Origin: CAYZJD01 sp964483455
Lineage (GTDB): Bacteria; Acidobacteriota; Terriglobia; Bryobacterales; Bryobacteraceae
NCBI GenBank assembly: GCA_964483455.1
Contig: CAZACK010000185.1
Location: forward strand, 1 to 6,267
Direction of reading: 5' to 3'
DNA: 6,267 nucleotides
Positions 1 to 6,260 of this stretch are shown here, piece after piece (the first letter of the stretch is position 1; each line of letters opens with the position of its first letter). The notes below the pieces were generated by a model that was not told the DNA's origin, searched no databases, and saw only the letters and a program-made list of their open reading frames with translations. The translations under genes and the position numbers were made by a program.

Positions 1-1426
1 TCTTCGGCTCGAGCTTGCCCTGGCGATTCAGAAGCGCCTGCACGCCGCTGGATGTCGCGGCGGCCAGATCGGGCCAGCCGTCGTTGTTGATGTCGAAGCT
101 CACGAGCGGCGCGGCTCCGGTCGGCAGCGCATCCAGCGGCTGCGGCTCGTAACGCCCGCGGGTGCGATCCAGATAGAGCACCGGACTGCGGTCCTTGTAT
201 GCCACCGCCAGGTCGAATGATTTGCTGTCGGCGATCAGCCGCATCGGTGTTCCCGCGACGGCATGCCCGGCCACAAACGGAAAATCGGAGGTTCGGTCGG
301 AAAAGCCCGCCTCGCCTTCGTTTCGCAGCAGCTTCGACTTCTCGCCCAGCAGCACCAGGTCGAGGTCGTAGTCGTGGTCGTAATCGATCCACACCCCGGA
401 ATTGAACGAACCGGCGGCGAGGTCGCGCTGTTTCTCGAACGACGCCTTGACATTGCGGTAGAGCGCCGCGCCCGACCGGGTGATCAGGCACAGGTCGGGG
501 AAGGTGTCGTTGTCGGCGTCGCCGGGCACGGCGGCGACCAGGTCGTTCGCTTTACCCAAGCCGATATCCGCCACGCGCTCGGCGCCGGCCCGGAACAAGC
601 TGACACCTTTGGCCGACCAGACGAGCAGATCCGGCTTGTCGTCGCCGTCGGCGTCGATGGTGGCAAGTCCGGCGCTCGCCGGATCATGCGCGCCGGGCAG
701 GCGCTGGCGTTCGAACACCGGACCAGCGGGCGATTTCACGTCCGCCAGCGAGCGCGACTCAATTGGATCGTACAGCTCGGAGTAAAAACTCCACTCCATG
801 TCCTCGCTTTCATCGAGCGCCTTCTGGAGGTCCTTGGCCTTCTGGAAGGCTTGCATTTCGCGGGTGGCGTCCGCTTCCCGTCCGGCGAGACGGTGGATGT
901 TGTAGGTCTGGTAGCGCGGGGCGACCAGGTTGGGGTTCAGCCGCAAGCTCTCCTCGAAGTGTTTCAGCGCCGCCTCCTCGTTGCCCTGGAGGTTGTGCAG
1001 GATTCCCAACTGGTAGCGGGTGGCCGGCTCGTCCGGCACAAGCCGCGCCATCTTCTCGAACTGGGCGATCGCCTCTTCGTACAGATGCTCCTTCTTGTAC
1101 GCCATGCCGAGGTTGAACCAGGTGTGCGGCAGCGATGGGTCCTGCTTCTGCACCGCTTCCAATTCCGCGATTCCTTCCTTGACGCGCTCGGCGCGCAGCA
1201 GGGCAAGGCCGTAGTTGAGGCGGTCGCGCACCGAGTCGGGAGCAAGATCGAGCGCCTTCTTCAGCTCGTCTGCCGCCTCGGCCTTCATGGTCGGGTTTTC
1301 ATAGAAAGCCTTGCCGAGGTTGCGATGCTGCCAGAGACGGTCGTCGTCGGCGCCCGAGCTTCGGAGCATCCAGGTCGCCAGAGCGGTAACCGAGAGGACG
1401 AGTGCAATGCGTGTAGCGGTTTTCAT
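1..1426 (-). CDS. TPR and FG-GAP/VCBS propeller protein, envelope-anchored (paralogue B; 3' end beyond window)
   Basis: The visible 475 residues start at an ATG whose first base is 1426 and run open to base 1, so the C-terminus is missing. Residues 1-22 have a basic start (MKTATR) and a hydrophobic stretch, giving a signal peptide or membrane anchor. Four TPR-like units follow at about 34-63, 67-97, 101-131 and 135-165, ending in typical 'L.P' turns. From about 250 on there are FG-GAP/VCBS repeats with Asp-rich calcium-loop-like motifs: DADGDDKPDL (258-267), GDADNDTFPDL (302-312), DYDHDYDLDL (348-357) and DINNDGWPDL (445-454). The protein aligns end to end with the first ~497 residues of the upstream gene at 1482-4721. 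Over about 109 residues of the TPR region I count roughly two-thirds identity by eye. An ASPIC/UnbV domain and C-terminal module are therefore expected past the window edge (inference). It lies 55 bp after its paralogue with no clear promoter, so an operon is likely. Only a weak AGGG sits just before the ATG. The exact ligand or partner is unknown. Confidence 0.9.
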   Translation of the reverse strand, partial: MKTATRIALVLSVTALATWMLRSSGADDDRLWQHRNLGKAFYENPTMKAEAADELKKALDLAPDSVRDRLNYGLALLRAERVKEGIAELEAVQKQDPSLPHTWFNLGMAYKKEHLYEEAIAQFEKMARLVPDEPATRYQLGILHNLQGNEEAALKHFEESLRLNPNLVAPRYQTYNIHRLAGREADATREMQAFQKAKDLQKALDESEDMEWSFYSELYDPIESRSLADVKSPAGPVFERQRLPGAHDPASAGLATIDADGDDKPDLLVWSAKGVSLFRAGAERVADIGLGKANDLVAAVPGDADNDTFPDLCLITRSGAALYRNVKASFEKQRDLAAGSFNSGVWIDYDHDYDLDLVLLGEKSKLLRNEGEAGFSDRTSDFPFVAGHAVAGTPMRLIADSKSFDLAVAYKDRSPVLYLDRTRGRYEPQPLDALPTGAAPLVSFDINNDGWPDLAAATSSGVQALLNRQGKLEPK

Positions 1427-1481
1427 GACCCTGTTTGATTCTGATAGGTCCGGGGCTGGCGGCGCAAGCGGGGGATTCTTT

Positions 1482-4400
1482 TCACCGCACAGGCGCGGAG
1501 GACCCAGAGGTTAACGAACCCAACAGGCGCAGGGCCGGGCGCGTGAGGTACTTCCGGCGGTACCGCTCGTGCTCCGGTCCATCCGGATAGCGCTCGGTCG
1601 CAGGGTACGGGTAGCTCGACATCTTGTGGAACGGCAGCGGCTCCACCGTCTGCGAGTCCGCTGTGTTCGCGTCCCGGTCCTTCGCCCAGCCGTCCACCTT
1701 CAGCAGATACTGCCGCCTCCAGCCCCGCGGCAGCGGCGGCAACGCTGCTGCGTCGAACGACAGCTTCAGCTCGTCGCCCGACCCCATGATCACCATCCGG
1801 TCGTCCGGCGACTCCAGCAACTCCCGTACCTCCCCGTAGCGCGTGTACAGGCCCGGCGTTGCGTTCCAGTTCGACGCCGGCAGCACCCGCGCGTAGTCGA
1901 AGTACTCCGGCTGCTTGCGCTGCGCGTGGATCACCCGCCGCGAGTAGCCGCGGAAGCGCAGGTCCGCCTGCGAAGCATCGAGCGGCGTCAGCCGCGCCTC
2001 GGGTTCGGCGGAGTCCTCGCCGAGGAAGATCTCGTCCCAGTACACGCACAGGTTCGTCACGATGCGCACCTGGCGCGAAGCCGACAGAAAGCGGCCCGTC
2101 AGGTCCACGGCGATGGTCTTCGTCTTGCCCGACGGCATGCCCATGTCTTCGATCACCGTCCGCCAGCGGCCCTGGGCGTCCTTCACCTGAAGGTAGGGCG
2201 GCTGAAGCCCGTTACCCTCCTGGGAGGCGGCCAGGAAGGTCGAGCCGTCGGCCCAGTCCACCCAGCCGTTCAGCACCAGCACCGCGCGGTTATCCGGCGC
2301 CGCCGGGCCGAAGTCAAGTTCCAGCGCGTGTCTCTCCGCCACCCCACGGTAGTCGCGGCGGACCGGCCCGGCATAGCGCCGATCCTTGAGGCGCAAGGCT
2401 CCCGTCAGATCGCGGCCGCGATCGTCGCGGGCCGCCGCCGGGTAGATCCGGCGCTCGACGCCGAACAGCCGGAACTCCGGAAACGGCGGGCTCTTCCACT
2501 TGTCGTTGGAGAAGATCTCGGTGGCCGCCGGATGGTCGACGGCGATCAGCCGCACCTGGTCGAGGTAGGACACCTCGGCGAGTTCCTCGGTGATGCGGAG
2601 GTCGAGGCGGCCATCACGGGCGGCCAGCGACGAGGATGGAATCTGCACGTACTCGTCGTGATCGACGGGGAAGAAGTTCCCGTCGCCGGAGGAAGCGCCC
2701 AGGGGCGCCACCCCGAGTACGTCGGTGAGGAACTCGAACTGCTGTCCGTTCCAGGTATAGATCATCGGGCAGGAGCCGGACAGCCGCGGCGCCTCCTTGT
2801 ACTGGGCGAACTGGTTCGCCGCCTGCCGTGTCTCGTTCTGGATCATCCCGTTGGGCCAGGTGATCCGGACCGTATCGACGGCGGCGTTGGCCCCGAGCCC
2901 GAACGTCAGAGGCACACCTTCGTACAGCCGTTTCTGATAGCTGAAGCCCGACTTCACCTCGACCTCGGACCCTGACGCAAGCTTCGCCGCCTTCACGCCG
3001 GTGAGTGTCGCCGACAGCCACCGGTTGTCGGACACGGTGCGGTTCAGTAACAGGTTCACCGAGCCATCGGCGGCCACCGAGGCCAGATCGGTGCGCCCGT
3101 CGCGGTCGAAATCGGCTTCCGCCAGGGCAGCGCCGCCGGCGAAGCCCGATGGCTTGCTCGCCGGGTCGAACCTGCCCAGGCCGAGATTCCGGAAAACCCC
3201 GCCGCTGGTGATGAGGTCGGCCACCCCGCGCGTTTCGAGATCCGCGAACTGAGGATTTCCCGCCGTCTCATACGAACCGGACACGGCTTCGAAGCTGCCC
3301 GCCTTGTTCCTCAGCAGCACCGCGCGCTTGCCGTTCCGAAACCCAAGGTCGATCCAGCTGTCGTTGTCGAAATCGAAGGCCGCGAGCGACACGGAGCCCG
3401 CTGGAACGGAGTCAAGCTGCCGGGCCTCGTAGAGTCCGGCCAGCCGGTCCTTCAGCAGCACGCCGGGACGGCCGGCATACGATATGACCAGGTCGAGGGC
3501 CTTGGTGTCCGGGATGAGTCGGATCGCCACAGCATCGATGGCTTCGCCGGATGGGAACGGCAGGTCGGCCGAGCGGTCCTGGAAGCCGGCCTGGCCCTGG
3601 TTGCGCAGCAGCACGGTACGCCCGCCGAACAACAGTAGGTCCGGATCGTAGTCGTGGTCGTAGTCGTGCCAGAGCGCTTTGCGGAACCGCCCGGACGGCA
3701 ACACCGCCGCCTGGGGGGCGAACGAGCCGTTCCGGTTGAGATACAACGCCGGCCCATCGCCGGCCACGATGCACAGGTCGGGGAAGCCGTCATTGTTGTA
3801 GTCTCCCGCCACGACGGACACTACGCCGCGGAGCTTCGACAAGCCCGCCTCCAGCGGTTCCGAGCCACCCCTGTAAAGCTGGACTCCGGCGGACGACCAC
3901 ACGAGCAGGTCCGCCCGCCCCGCGCCCATCGAGTCGAGGACCAGCAGGCCGGCGGTTGCGGGATCGGCCTTGCCCGCCAGCCGCCGGCTCTCCAGACGCA
4001 CGGCGGCCGGCGGCTGGCGGTCCTCCCGGGCCTCGATGGTCTCGTAGATCTCCGAGTAAAAACTCCAGTTCGTGTCCTCGGCGGCCGCATCGGGCCCTTC
4101 CTGCCGTTTCTTGACGACCTGGAAACGCTCCAGGGCGCGCTCGGCGTCGGCGGCCCGCTCCGCCTCGCGAAAGATGTCGAAGGTCTGGAACAACGGAGCC
4201 GCAAAATTGGGGTCAAGTGTCGAGGCCAGCTCGAGTTCCCGGAGCGCGTCCTCCGTCCGCCCGGTGTAGCGATAGAGCACGCCCAGGTTGTAATGCGAAA
4301 TCGGCTCGTCGGGCACCAGCCGCACCATCCGCTCGAACTGCTGGATGGCGCGGTCGTATTCGCCGCGCTTCTTGTAGACGATGCCGAGGTTGAACCACGT

Positions 4401-4721
4401 GTGCGGAATCGCGGGGTCATCCCTCTGGACCTTCTCCAACTCGGCCACGCCCTCGTCCATCTTCATCGTGCGCAGCAGCGCCAGACCGTAGTTCAGCCGC
4501 TCGCGCAGCGACTTTGGGGCCAGTTCCAGCGCTTTGCGGAACTCCTCGACTGCCTGGGCGTACGTCGTGGTGTTCTCATAAAAGGCTTTGCCGAGGTTCC
4601 GGTGGCGCAGGAGTTGCTCCTGAAGCACCTTGTCGGAGTCCGCGCCTCCGAGCAGGTAGAGGGTGGCCGCGAGCAGGGCGGCCGAACCAATCATCACGTG
4701 GATCGCTTTGCGAGTGCTCAT
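1482..4721 (-). CDS. Large TPR, FG-GAP/VCBS and ASPIC/UnbV (CRTAC1-type) envelope protein, paralogue A
   Basis: The complete gene is 1079 residues, ATG start, TGA stop at 1482-1484. No other in-frame start lies in the gap just upstream. Residues 8-25 form a hydrophobic signal anchor without a lipobox cysteine. TPR-like units lie at about 40-69, 73-103, 107-137 and 141-171, with a weaker fifth to about 205. A beta-propeller region follows at about 250-560, with FG-GAP loops GDYNNDGFPDL (306-316), DYDHDYDPDL (353-362), DFDNDSWIDL (450-459) and DFDRDGRTDL (537-546); the first repeat near 260-273 is degenerate. An ASPIC/UnbV domain spans about 566-640 and is recognised by 'FGLGANAAVDTVRITWPNG' (607-625). 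The last ~430 residues form a distinct module opening with SCPMIYTWNGQQFEFLTDVL (650-669). It contains TNLCVYWDEIFLGED (889-903) and a conserved-looking tail around GLYTRYGEVRELL (957-969), GWAKDRDANT (1011-1020) and PLPFHKMSSYPYP (1028-1040). The likely location is periplasm or cell surface, acting in binding or scaffolding. The family has no firm biochemical function that I can name. No clear ribosome binding site precedes the ATG. Confidence 0.93.
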   Translation of the reverse strand: MSTRKAIHVMIGSAALLAATLYLLGGADSDKVLQEQLLRHRNLGKAFYENTTTYAQAVEEFRKALELAPKSLRERLNYGLALLRTMKMDEGVAELEKVQRDDPAIPHTWFNLGIVYKKRGEYDRAIQQFERMVRLVPDEPISHYNLGVLYRYTGRTEDALRELELASTLDPNFAAPLFQTFDIFREAERAADAERALERFQVVKKRQEGPDAAAEDTNWSFYSEIYETIEAREDRQPPAAVRLESRRLAGKADPATAGLLVLDSMGAGRADLLVWSSAGVQLYRGGSEPLEAGLSKLRGVVSVVAGDYNNDGFPDLCIVAGDGPALYLNRNGSFAPQAAVLPSGRFRKALWHDYDHDYDPDLLLFGGRTVLLRNQGQAGFQDRSADLPFPSGEAIDAVAIRLIPDTKALDLVISYAGRPGVLLKDRLAGLYEARQLDSVPAGSVSLAAFDFDNDSWIDLGFRNGKRAVLLRNKAGSFEAVSGSYETAGNPQFADLETRGVADLITSGGVFRNLGLGRFDPASKPSGFAGGAALAEADFDRDGRTDLASVAADGSVNLLLNRTVSDNRWLSATLTGVKAAKLASGSEVEVKSGFSYQKRLYEGVPLTFGLGANAAVDTVRITWPNGMIQNETRQAANQFAQYKEAPRLSGSCPMIYTWNGQQFEFLTDVLGVAPLGASSGDGNFFPVDHDEYVQIPSSSLAARDGRLDLRITEELAEVSYLDQVRLIAVDHPAATEIFSNDKWKSPPFPEFRLFGVERRIYPAAARDDRGRDLTGALRLKDRRYAGPVRRDYRGVAERHALELDFGPAAPDNRAVLVLNGWVDWADGSTFLAASQEGNGLQPPYLQVKDAQGRWRTVIEDMGMPSGKTKTIAVDLTGRFLSASRQVRIVTNLCVYWDEIFLGEDSAEPEARLTPLDASQADLRFRGYSRRVIHAQRKQPEYFDYARVLPASNWNATPGLYTRYGEVRELLESPDDRMVIMGSGDELKLSFDAAALPPLPRGWRRQYLLKVDGWAKDRDANTADSQTVEPLPFHKMSSYPYPATERYPDGPEHERYRRKYLTRPALRLLGSLTSGSSAPVR

Positions 4722-4742
4722 GTCGGGATGGTGGAAACCAAC

Positions 4743-4751
4743 ATTATCCCA
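4743..4751 (-). promoter_or_regulatory. Candidate extended -10 promoter for the TPR/FG-GAP operon
   Basis: On the minus strand TGGGATAAT reads as an extended -10 element (TG, one base, then GATAAT, five of six to TATAAT). No good -35 hexamer stands 16-18 bp upstream, which is tolerated by extended -10 promoters. Transcription would start near 4736, about 14 nt before the ATG at 4721, again a very short leader without a Shine-Dalgarno match. Read-through from the regulator gene, which ends 118 bp before the ATG, is an alternative. Confidence 0.35.
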
Positions 4752-4762
4752 ACACTGTGGGA
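4747..4762. promoter_or_regulatory. Inverted repeat TCCCA-N6-TGGGA overlapping the candidate -10 (possible operator)
   Basis: TCCCA at 4747-4751 and TGGGA at 4758-4762 are perfect inverted arms separated by six bases. One arm lies within the extended -10 element and the other in its spacer side, so a bound protein would block RNA polymerase. In addition CCAACA occurs twice at 4738-4743 and 4749-4754, one helical turn (11 bp) apart. Five-base arms can arise by chance, so this is only a candidate. Confidence 0.25.
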
Positions 4763-4818
4763 CAGGATTGGCCTTTCATGAACGTCAGCATCTGATTGTG
4801 GAGACCTCCGCGCTCCTC

Positions 4819-4835
4819 CGGCGGCCCTCTCGCCG
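4819..4835 (-). other. Short GC hairpin just after the regulator stop codon
   Basis: Arms CGGCG and CGCCG (4819-4823 and 4831-4835) enclose a seven-base loop, starting 4 bp after the TGA of the regulator gene. No T-tract follows in the direction of transcription, so it is not a standard intrinsic terminator. It could slow polymerase or protect a 3' end, or be a by-product of high GC. Whether the downstream operon is insulated from the regulator gene is therefore open. Confidence 0.2.
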
Positions 4836-4839
4836 CGCG

Positions 4840-6162
4840 TCAGTTCGCCAGGATACGGTAGGCGATCACTGCCGAGTCCCGCGGCGCGCCAGCTGTGCTG
4901 CTGGTCTTCAACAGAGCTTCGAAGTAAGGGATGCGGTCGGGATTGTCTCCGACGCCCATCGCCCGGATGAGCCTCAGGAACAACTCGCCGTTGGTCACGA
5001 CTTCTCCGGCAGCCTCGGTGCCCTCCATGGTCGCCCCGGCCACGATGAGGACGGTGCCGGTGCGGCTCAGATTGGGGATGAGCGCGACGACCGCATAGGT
5101 CTCCGTGGACTTCCCGTCGGGCCCGCCAAACCAGTACTCCCGAGGCTCGCCAGAACGCGGCGCCTTGTTCCGAAAGTACGACCGGCGACTCCGCTCGTCC
5201 ACTTCGTGCTCGAAGTTGAGTTGTGTCTCGAGCAGCTCAGCCCAGGGATTTGCCCTTCGTGAGCCGAGGAGGATGACATTCGCGCTCTTGAAATCGCGAA
5301 TCTGGAGGTTGCGGGCGAAGCGAATTACGACCCGGTCGCTGAAGCCTCCGCTCAATTGAAGAATCTTGGCGGTCAAGTCCGCGTCGGCCAGGCTGGTGTA
5401 CTGCCGGGATGAGATCAGGTCCATCAGGGCCGCGACTTCCGGACTGATGGCGGGCCCTTTCAGGCTGCGCGGATAGTCCCGGCCGAGGTACTCGTTCAGG
5501 GTAACGGGCCTGTGAATGATGTCCTGGAGCAGAACCAGGTTAGAATCCGCCACTACCAGGTAGGTCTGGTGATTTGCGTCGAAAACCTTTGACCACAAGA
5601 GGCGGCGCAACTGCGCGGTCGCCGCATCGGTTTGCAGGCCGGCCTCCCGAAACAACAGCCACAGACAGACGACCGCCAGCGCCGCGCTCAGCACCGCGAA
5701 CCGGACCGTGCGCCGCCTGGCCGTGCGCAGGCTCGCTTCCAGTTCCGGCGGCGGGGTCGCCGGCAACGTATCCTGGCGGGTTTCGAAAACGGGAACGTAG
5801 CCGCCCTTGGGAATGCGGATGACGAGGGGCTCGGCAGCGCCTTCCTGAGCGAAGAAGTCCTCCAGCCTTTTCCGGAGCTGCCGCGCTTCCACTCGAACGA
5901 TGTTGTCCTCGTTCGAGTTGTAATCCGCGCGCCGCCCAAACACCCGGCACCCGATTAGTTGTTCGTTGATTTGCTCGGGCTGGTTCGCCAGCGCTCTTTC
6001 GCAGACATATTGCAGGAACTCGCGTAGTTTGGGCGATTTCTGGAAATGAGAACTGGCCGCGATGCGCTGAACGAGGGCCCGCCGCGCGTCATCCGGGGTG
6101 AGCTCACCGGTTGCCGGGACAACTTCCAGTTTCCGGGACGGATCGTGAACTGCTCGGCTCAC
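4840..6162 (-). CDS. Predicted single-pass membrane regulator with winged-helix-like N-terminus and periplasmic sensor domain
   Basis: The gene encodes 440 residues and starts at GTG (first base 6162); an in-frame stop lies at 6205-6207 and no other start codon falls between. Residues about 27-126 match the N-terminal domain found in many Acidobacteria and in some proteins annotated as rhizobial adenylate cyclases: HFQKSPKLREFLQYV (39-53), VFGRRADY (74-81), EDNIVRVEARQLRKRLEDFF (85-104), then IPKGGYVPVF (117-126). From memory this domain resembles a winged-helix DNA-binding or signalling domain. A run of Arg (149-151, 154) precedes one hydrophobic helix at about 154-171, which predicts N-in, C-out topology. 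Residues ~172-440 are therefore periplasmic. They carry YLVVADSNLVLLQDI (201-215), LNEYLGRDYP (222-231), NVILLGSRRANPWAELLE (295-312) and GATMEGTEAAGEVVTNGELF (376-395). I do not recognise a named fold there. No cyclase, kinase or receiver motif is visible. A role as a ToxR/CadC-like one-component regulator of the downstream genes is inference. Confidence 0.88.
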   Translation of the reverse strand: MSRAVHDPSRKLEVVPATGELTPDDARRALVQRIAASSHFQKSPKLREFLQYVCERALANQPEQINEQLIGCRVFGRRADYNSNEDNIVRVEARQLRKRLEDFFAQEGAAEPLVIRIPKGGYVPVFETRQDTLPATPPPELEASLRTARRRTVRFAVLSAALAVVCLWLLFREAGLQTDAATAQLRRLLWSKVFDANHQTYLVVADSNLVLLQDIIHRPVTLNEYLGRDYPRSLKGPAISPEVAALMDLISSRQYTSLADADLTAKILQLSGGFSDRVVIRFARNLQIRDFKSANVILLGSRRANPWAELLETQLNFEHEVDERSRRSYFRNKAPRSGEPREYWFGGPDGKSTETYAVVALIPNLSRTGTVLIVAGATMEGTEAAGEVVTNGELFLRLIRAMGVGDNPDRIPYFEALLKTSSTAGAPRDSAVIAYRILAN

Positions 6163-6178
6163 TCGACAACCCGGACGG

Positions 6179-6208
6179 AGTATAACAACTCCCGTCCATG
6201 GGCGTCAA
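6179..6208 (-). promoter_or_regulatory. Sigma-70-like promoter for the membrane regulator gene
   Basis: On the minus strand TTGACG (bases 6208-6203) and TATACT (6184-6179) each match the sigma-70 consensus at five of six positions, separated by 18 bp. Reading the -10 one base earlier as TTATAC gives 17 bp. Transcription would begin near 6172, only about 10 nt before the GTG start at 6162, so the mRNA would be nearly leaderless. This agrees with the lack of a Shine-Dalgarno sequence there. The call rests on consensus matching only. Confidence 0.5.
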
Positions 6209-6217
6209 ACTCACGAA

Positions 6218-6260
6218 TTGGGTCATCTAAAATGTCACCGAAAGGGCATCGGTTGGGTCA
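6218..6260. repeat. Pair of direct repeats TTGGGTCA upstream of the regulator promoter (candidate operator)
   Basis: The 8-mer TTGGGTCA occurs at 6218-6225 and again at 6253-6260 in the same orientation, 35 bp apart start to start. The near copy lies 9 bp upstream of the predicted -35 box. Relative to the predicted start the copies sit at about -46 to -53 and -81 to -88, positions typical of activator sites. The repeat is seen directly; its role as a binding site is inference, and the window ends 7 bp after the second copy, so more copies could follow. Confidence 0.3.

Noticed and set aside
263..1438. Long plus-strand open frame of 391 codons
   Set aside because: It is fully antisense to the TPR/FG-GAP gene. 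Its poly-Val run is the reverse of the DYDHDYD codons, and a similar frame appears opposite the paralogue (3654-4781). It is a shadow caused by high GC and shared codons, with no domain signal.
1427..1481. Separate promoter for the left-hand paralogue (TTGCGC and TATCAG on the minus strand)
   Set aside because: The spacing is only 15 bp and both hexamers match poorly. Co-transcription with the upstream gene explains the 55-bp gap better.
1423..2049. Minus-strand 208-codon frame that spans the gap between the two paralogues
   Set aside because: It is out of frame with the large gene that it overlaps, is low-complexity Arg/Ala/Gly-rich, and the overlapped region has clear conserved-looking protein motifs in the other frame.
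1569..2975. Plus-strand open frame of 468 codons
   Set aside because: It lies antisense to the C-terminal half of the 1079-residue gene. The Arg/Val/His-rich composition without recognisable motifs is typical of a GC-rich shadow frame.
4718..4744. Eight-codon leader ORF whose TGA overlaps the ATG of the 1079-residue gene (ATGA)
   Set aside because: It has no ribosome binding site, and its start lies upstream of the predicted transcription start near 4736. An overlap of this size is easily due to chance.
4800..4809. GGAG-AC-CTCC short inverted repeat in the gap before the large gene
   Set aside because: Four-base arms with a two-base spacer cannot form a stable RNA hairpin and are expected by chance in this base composition.
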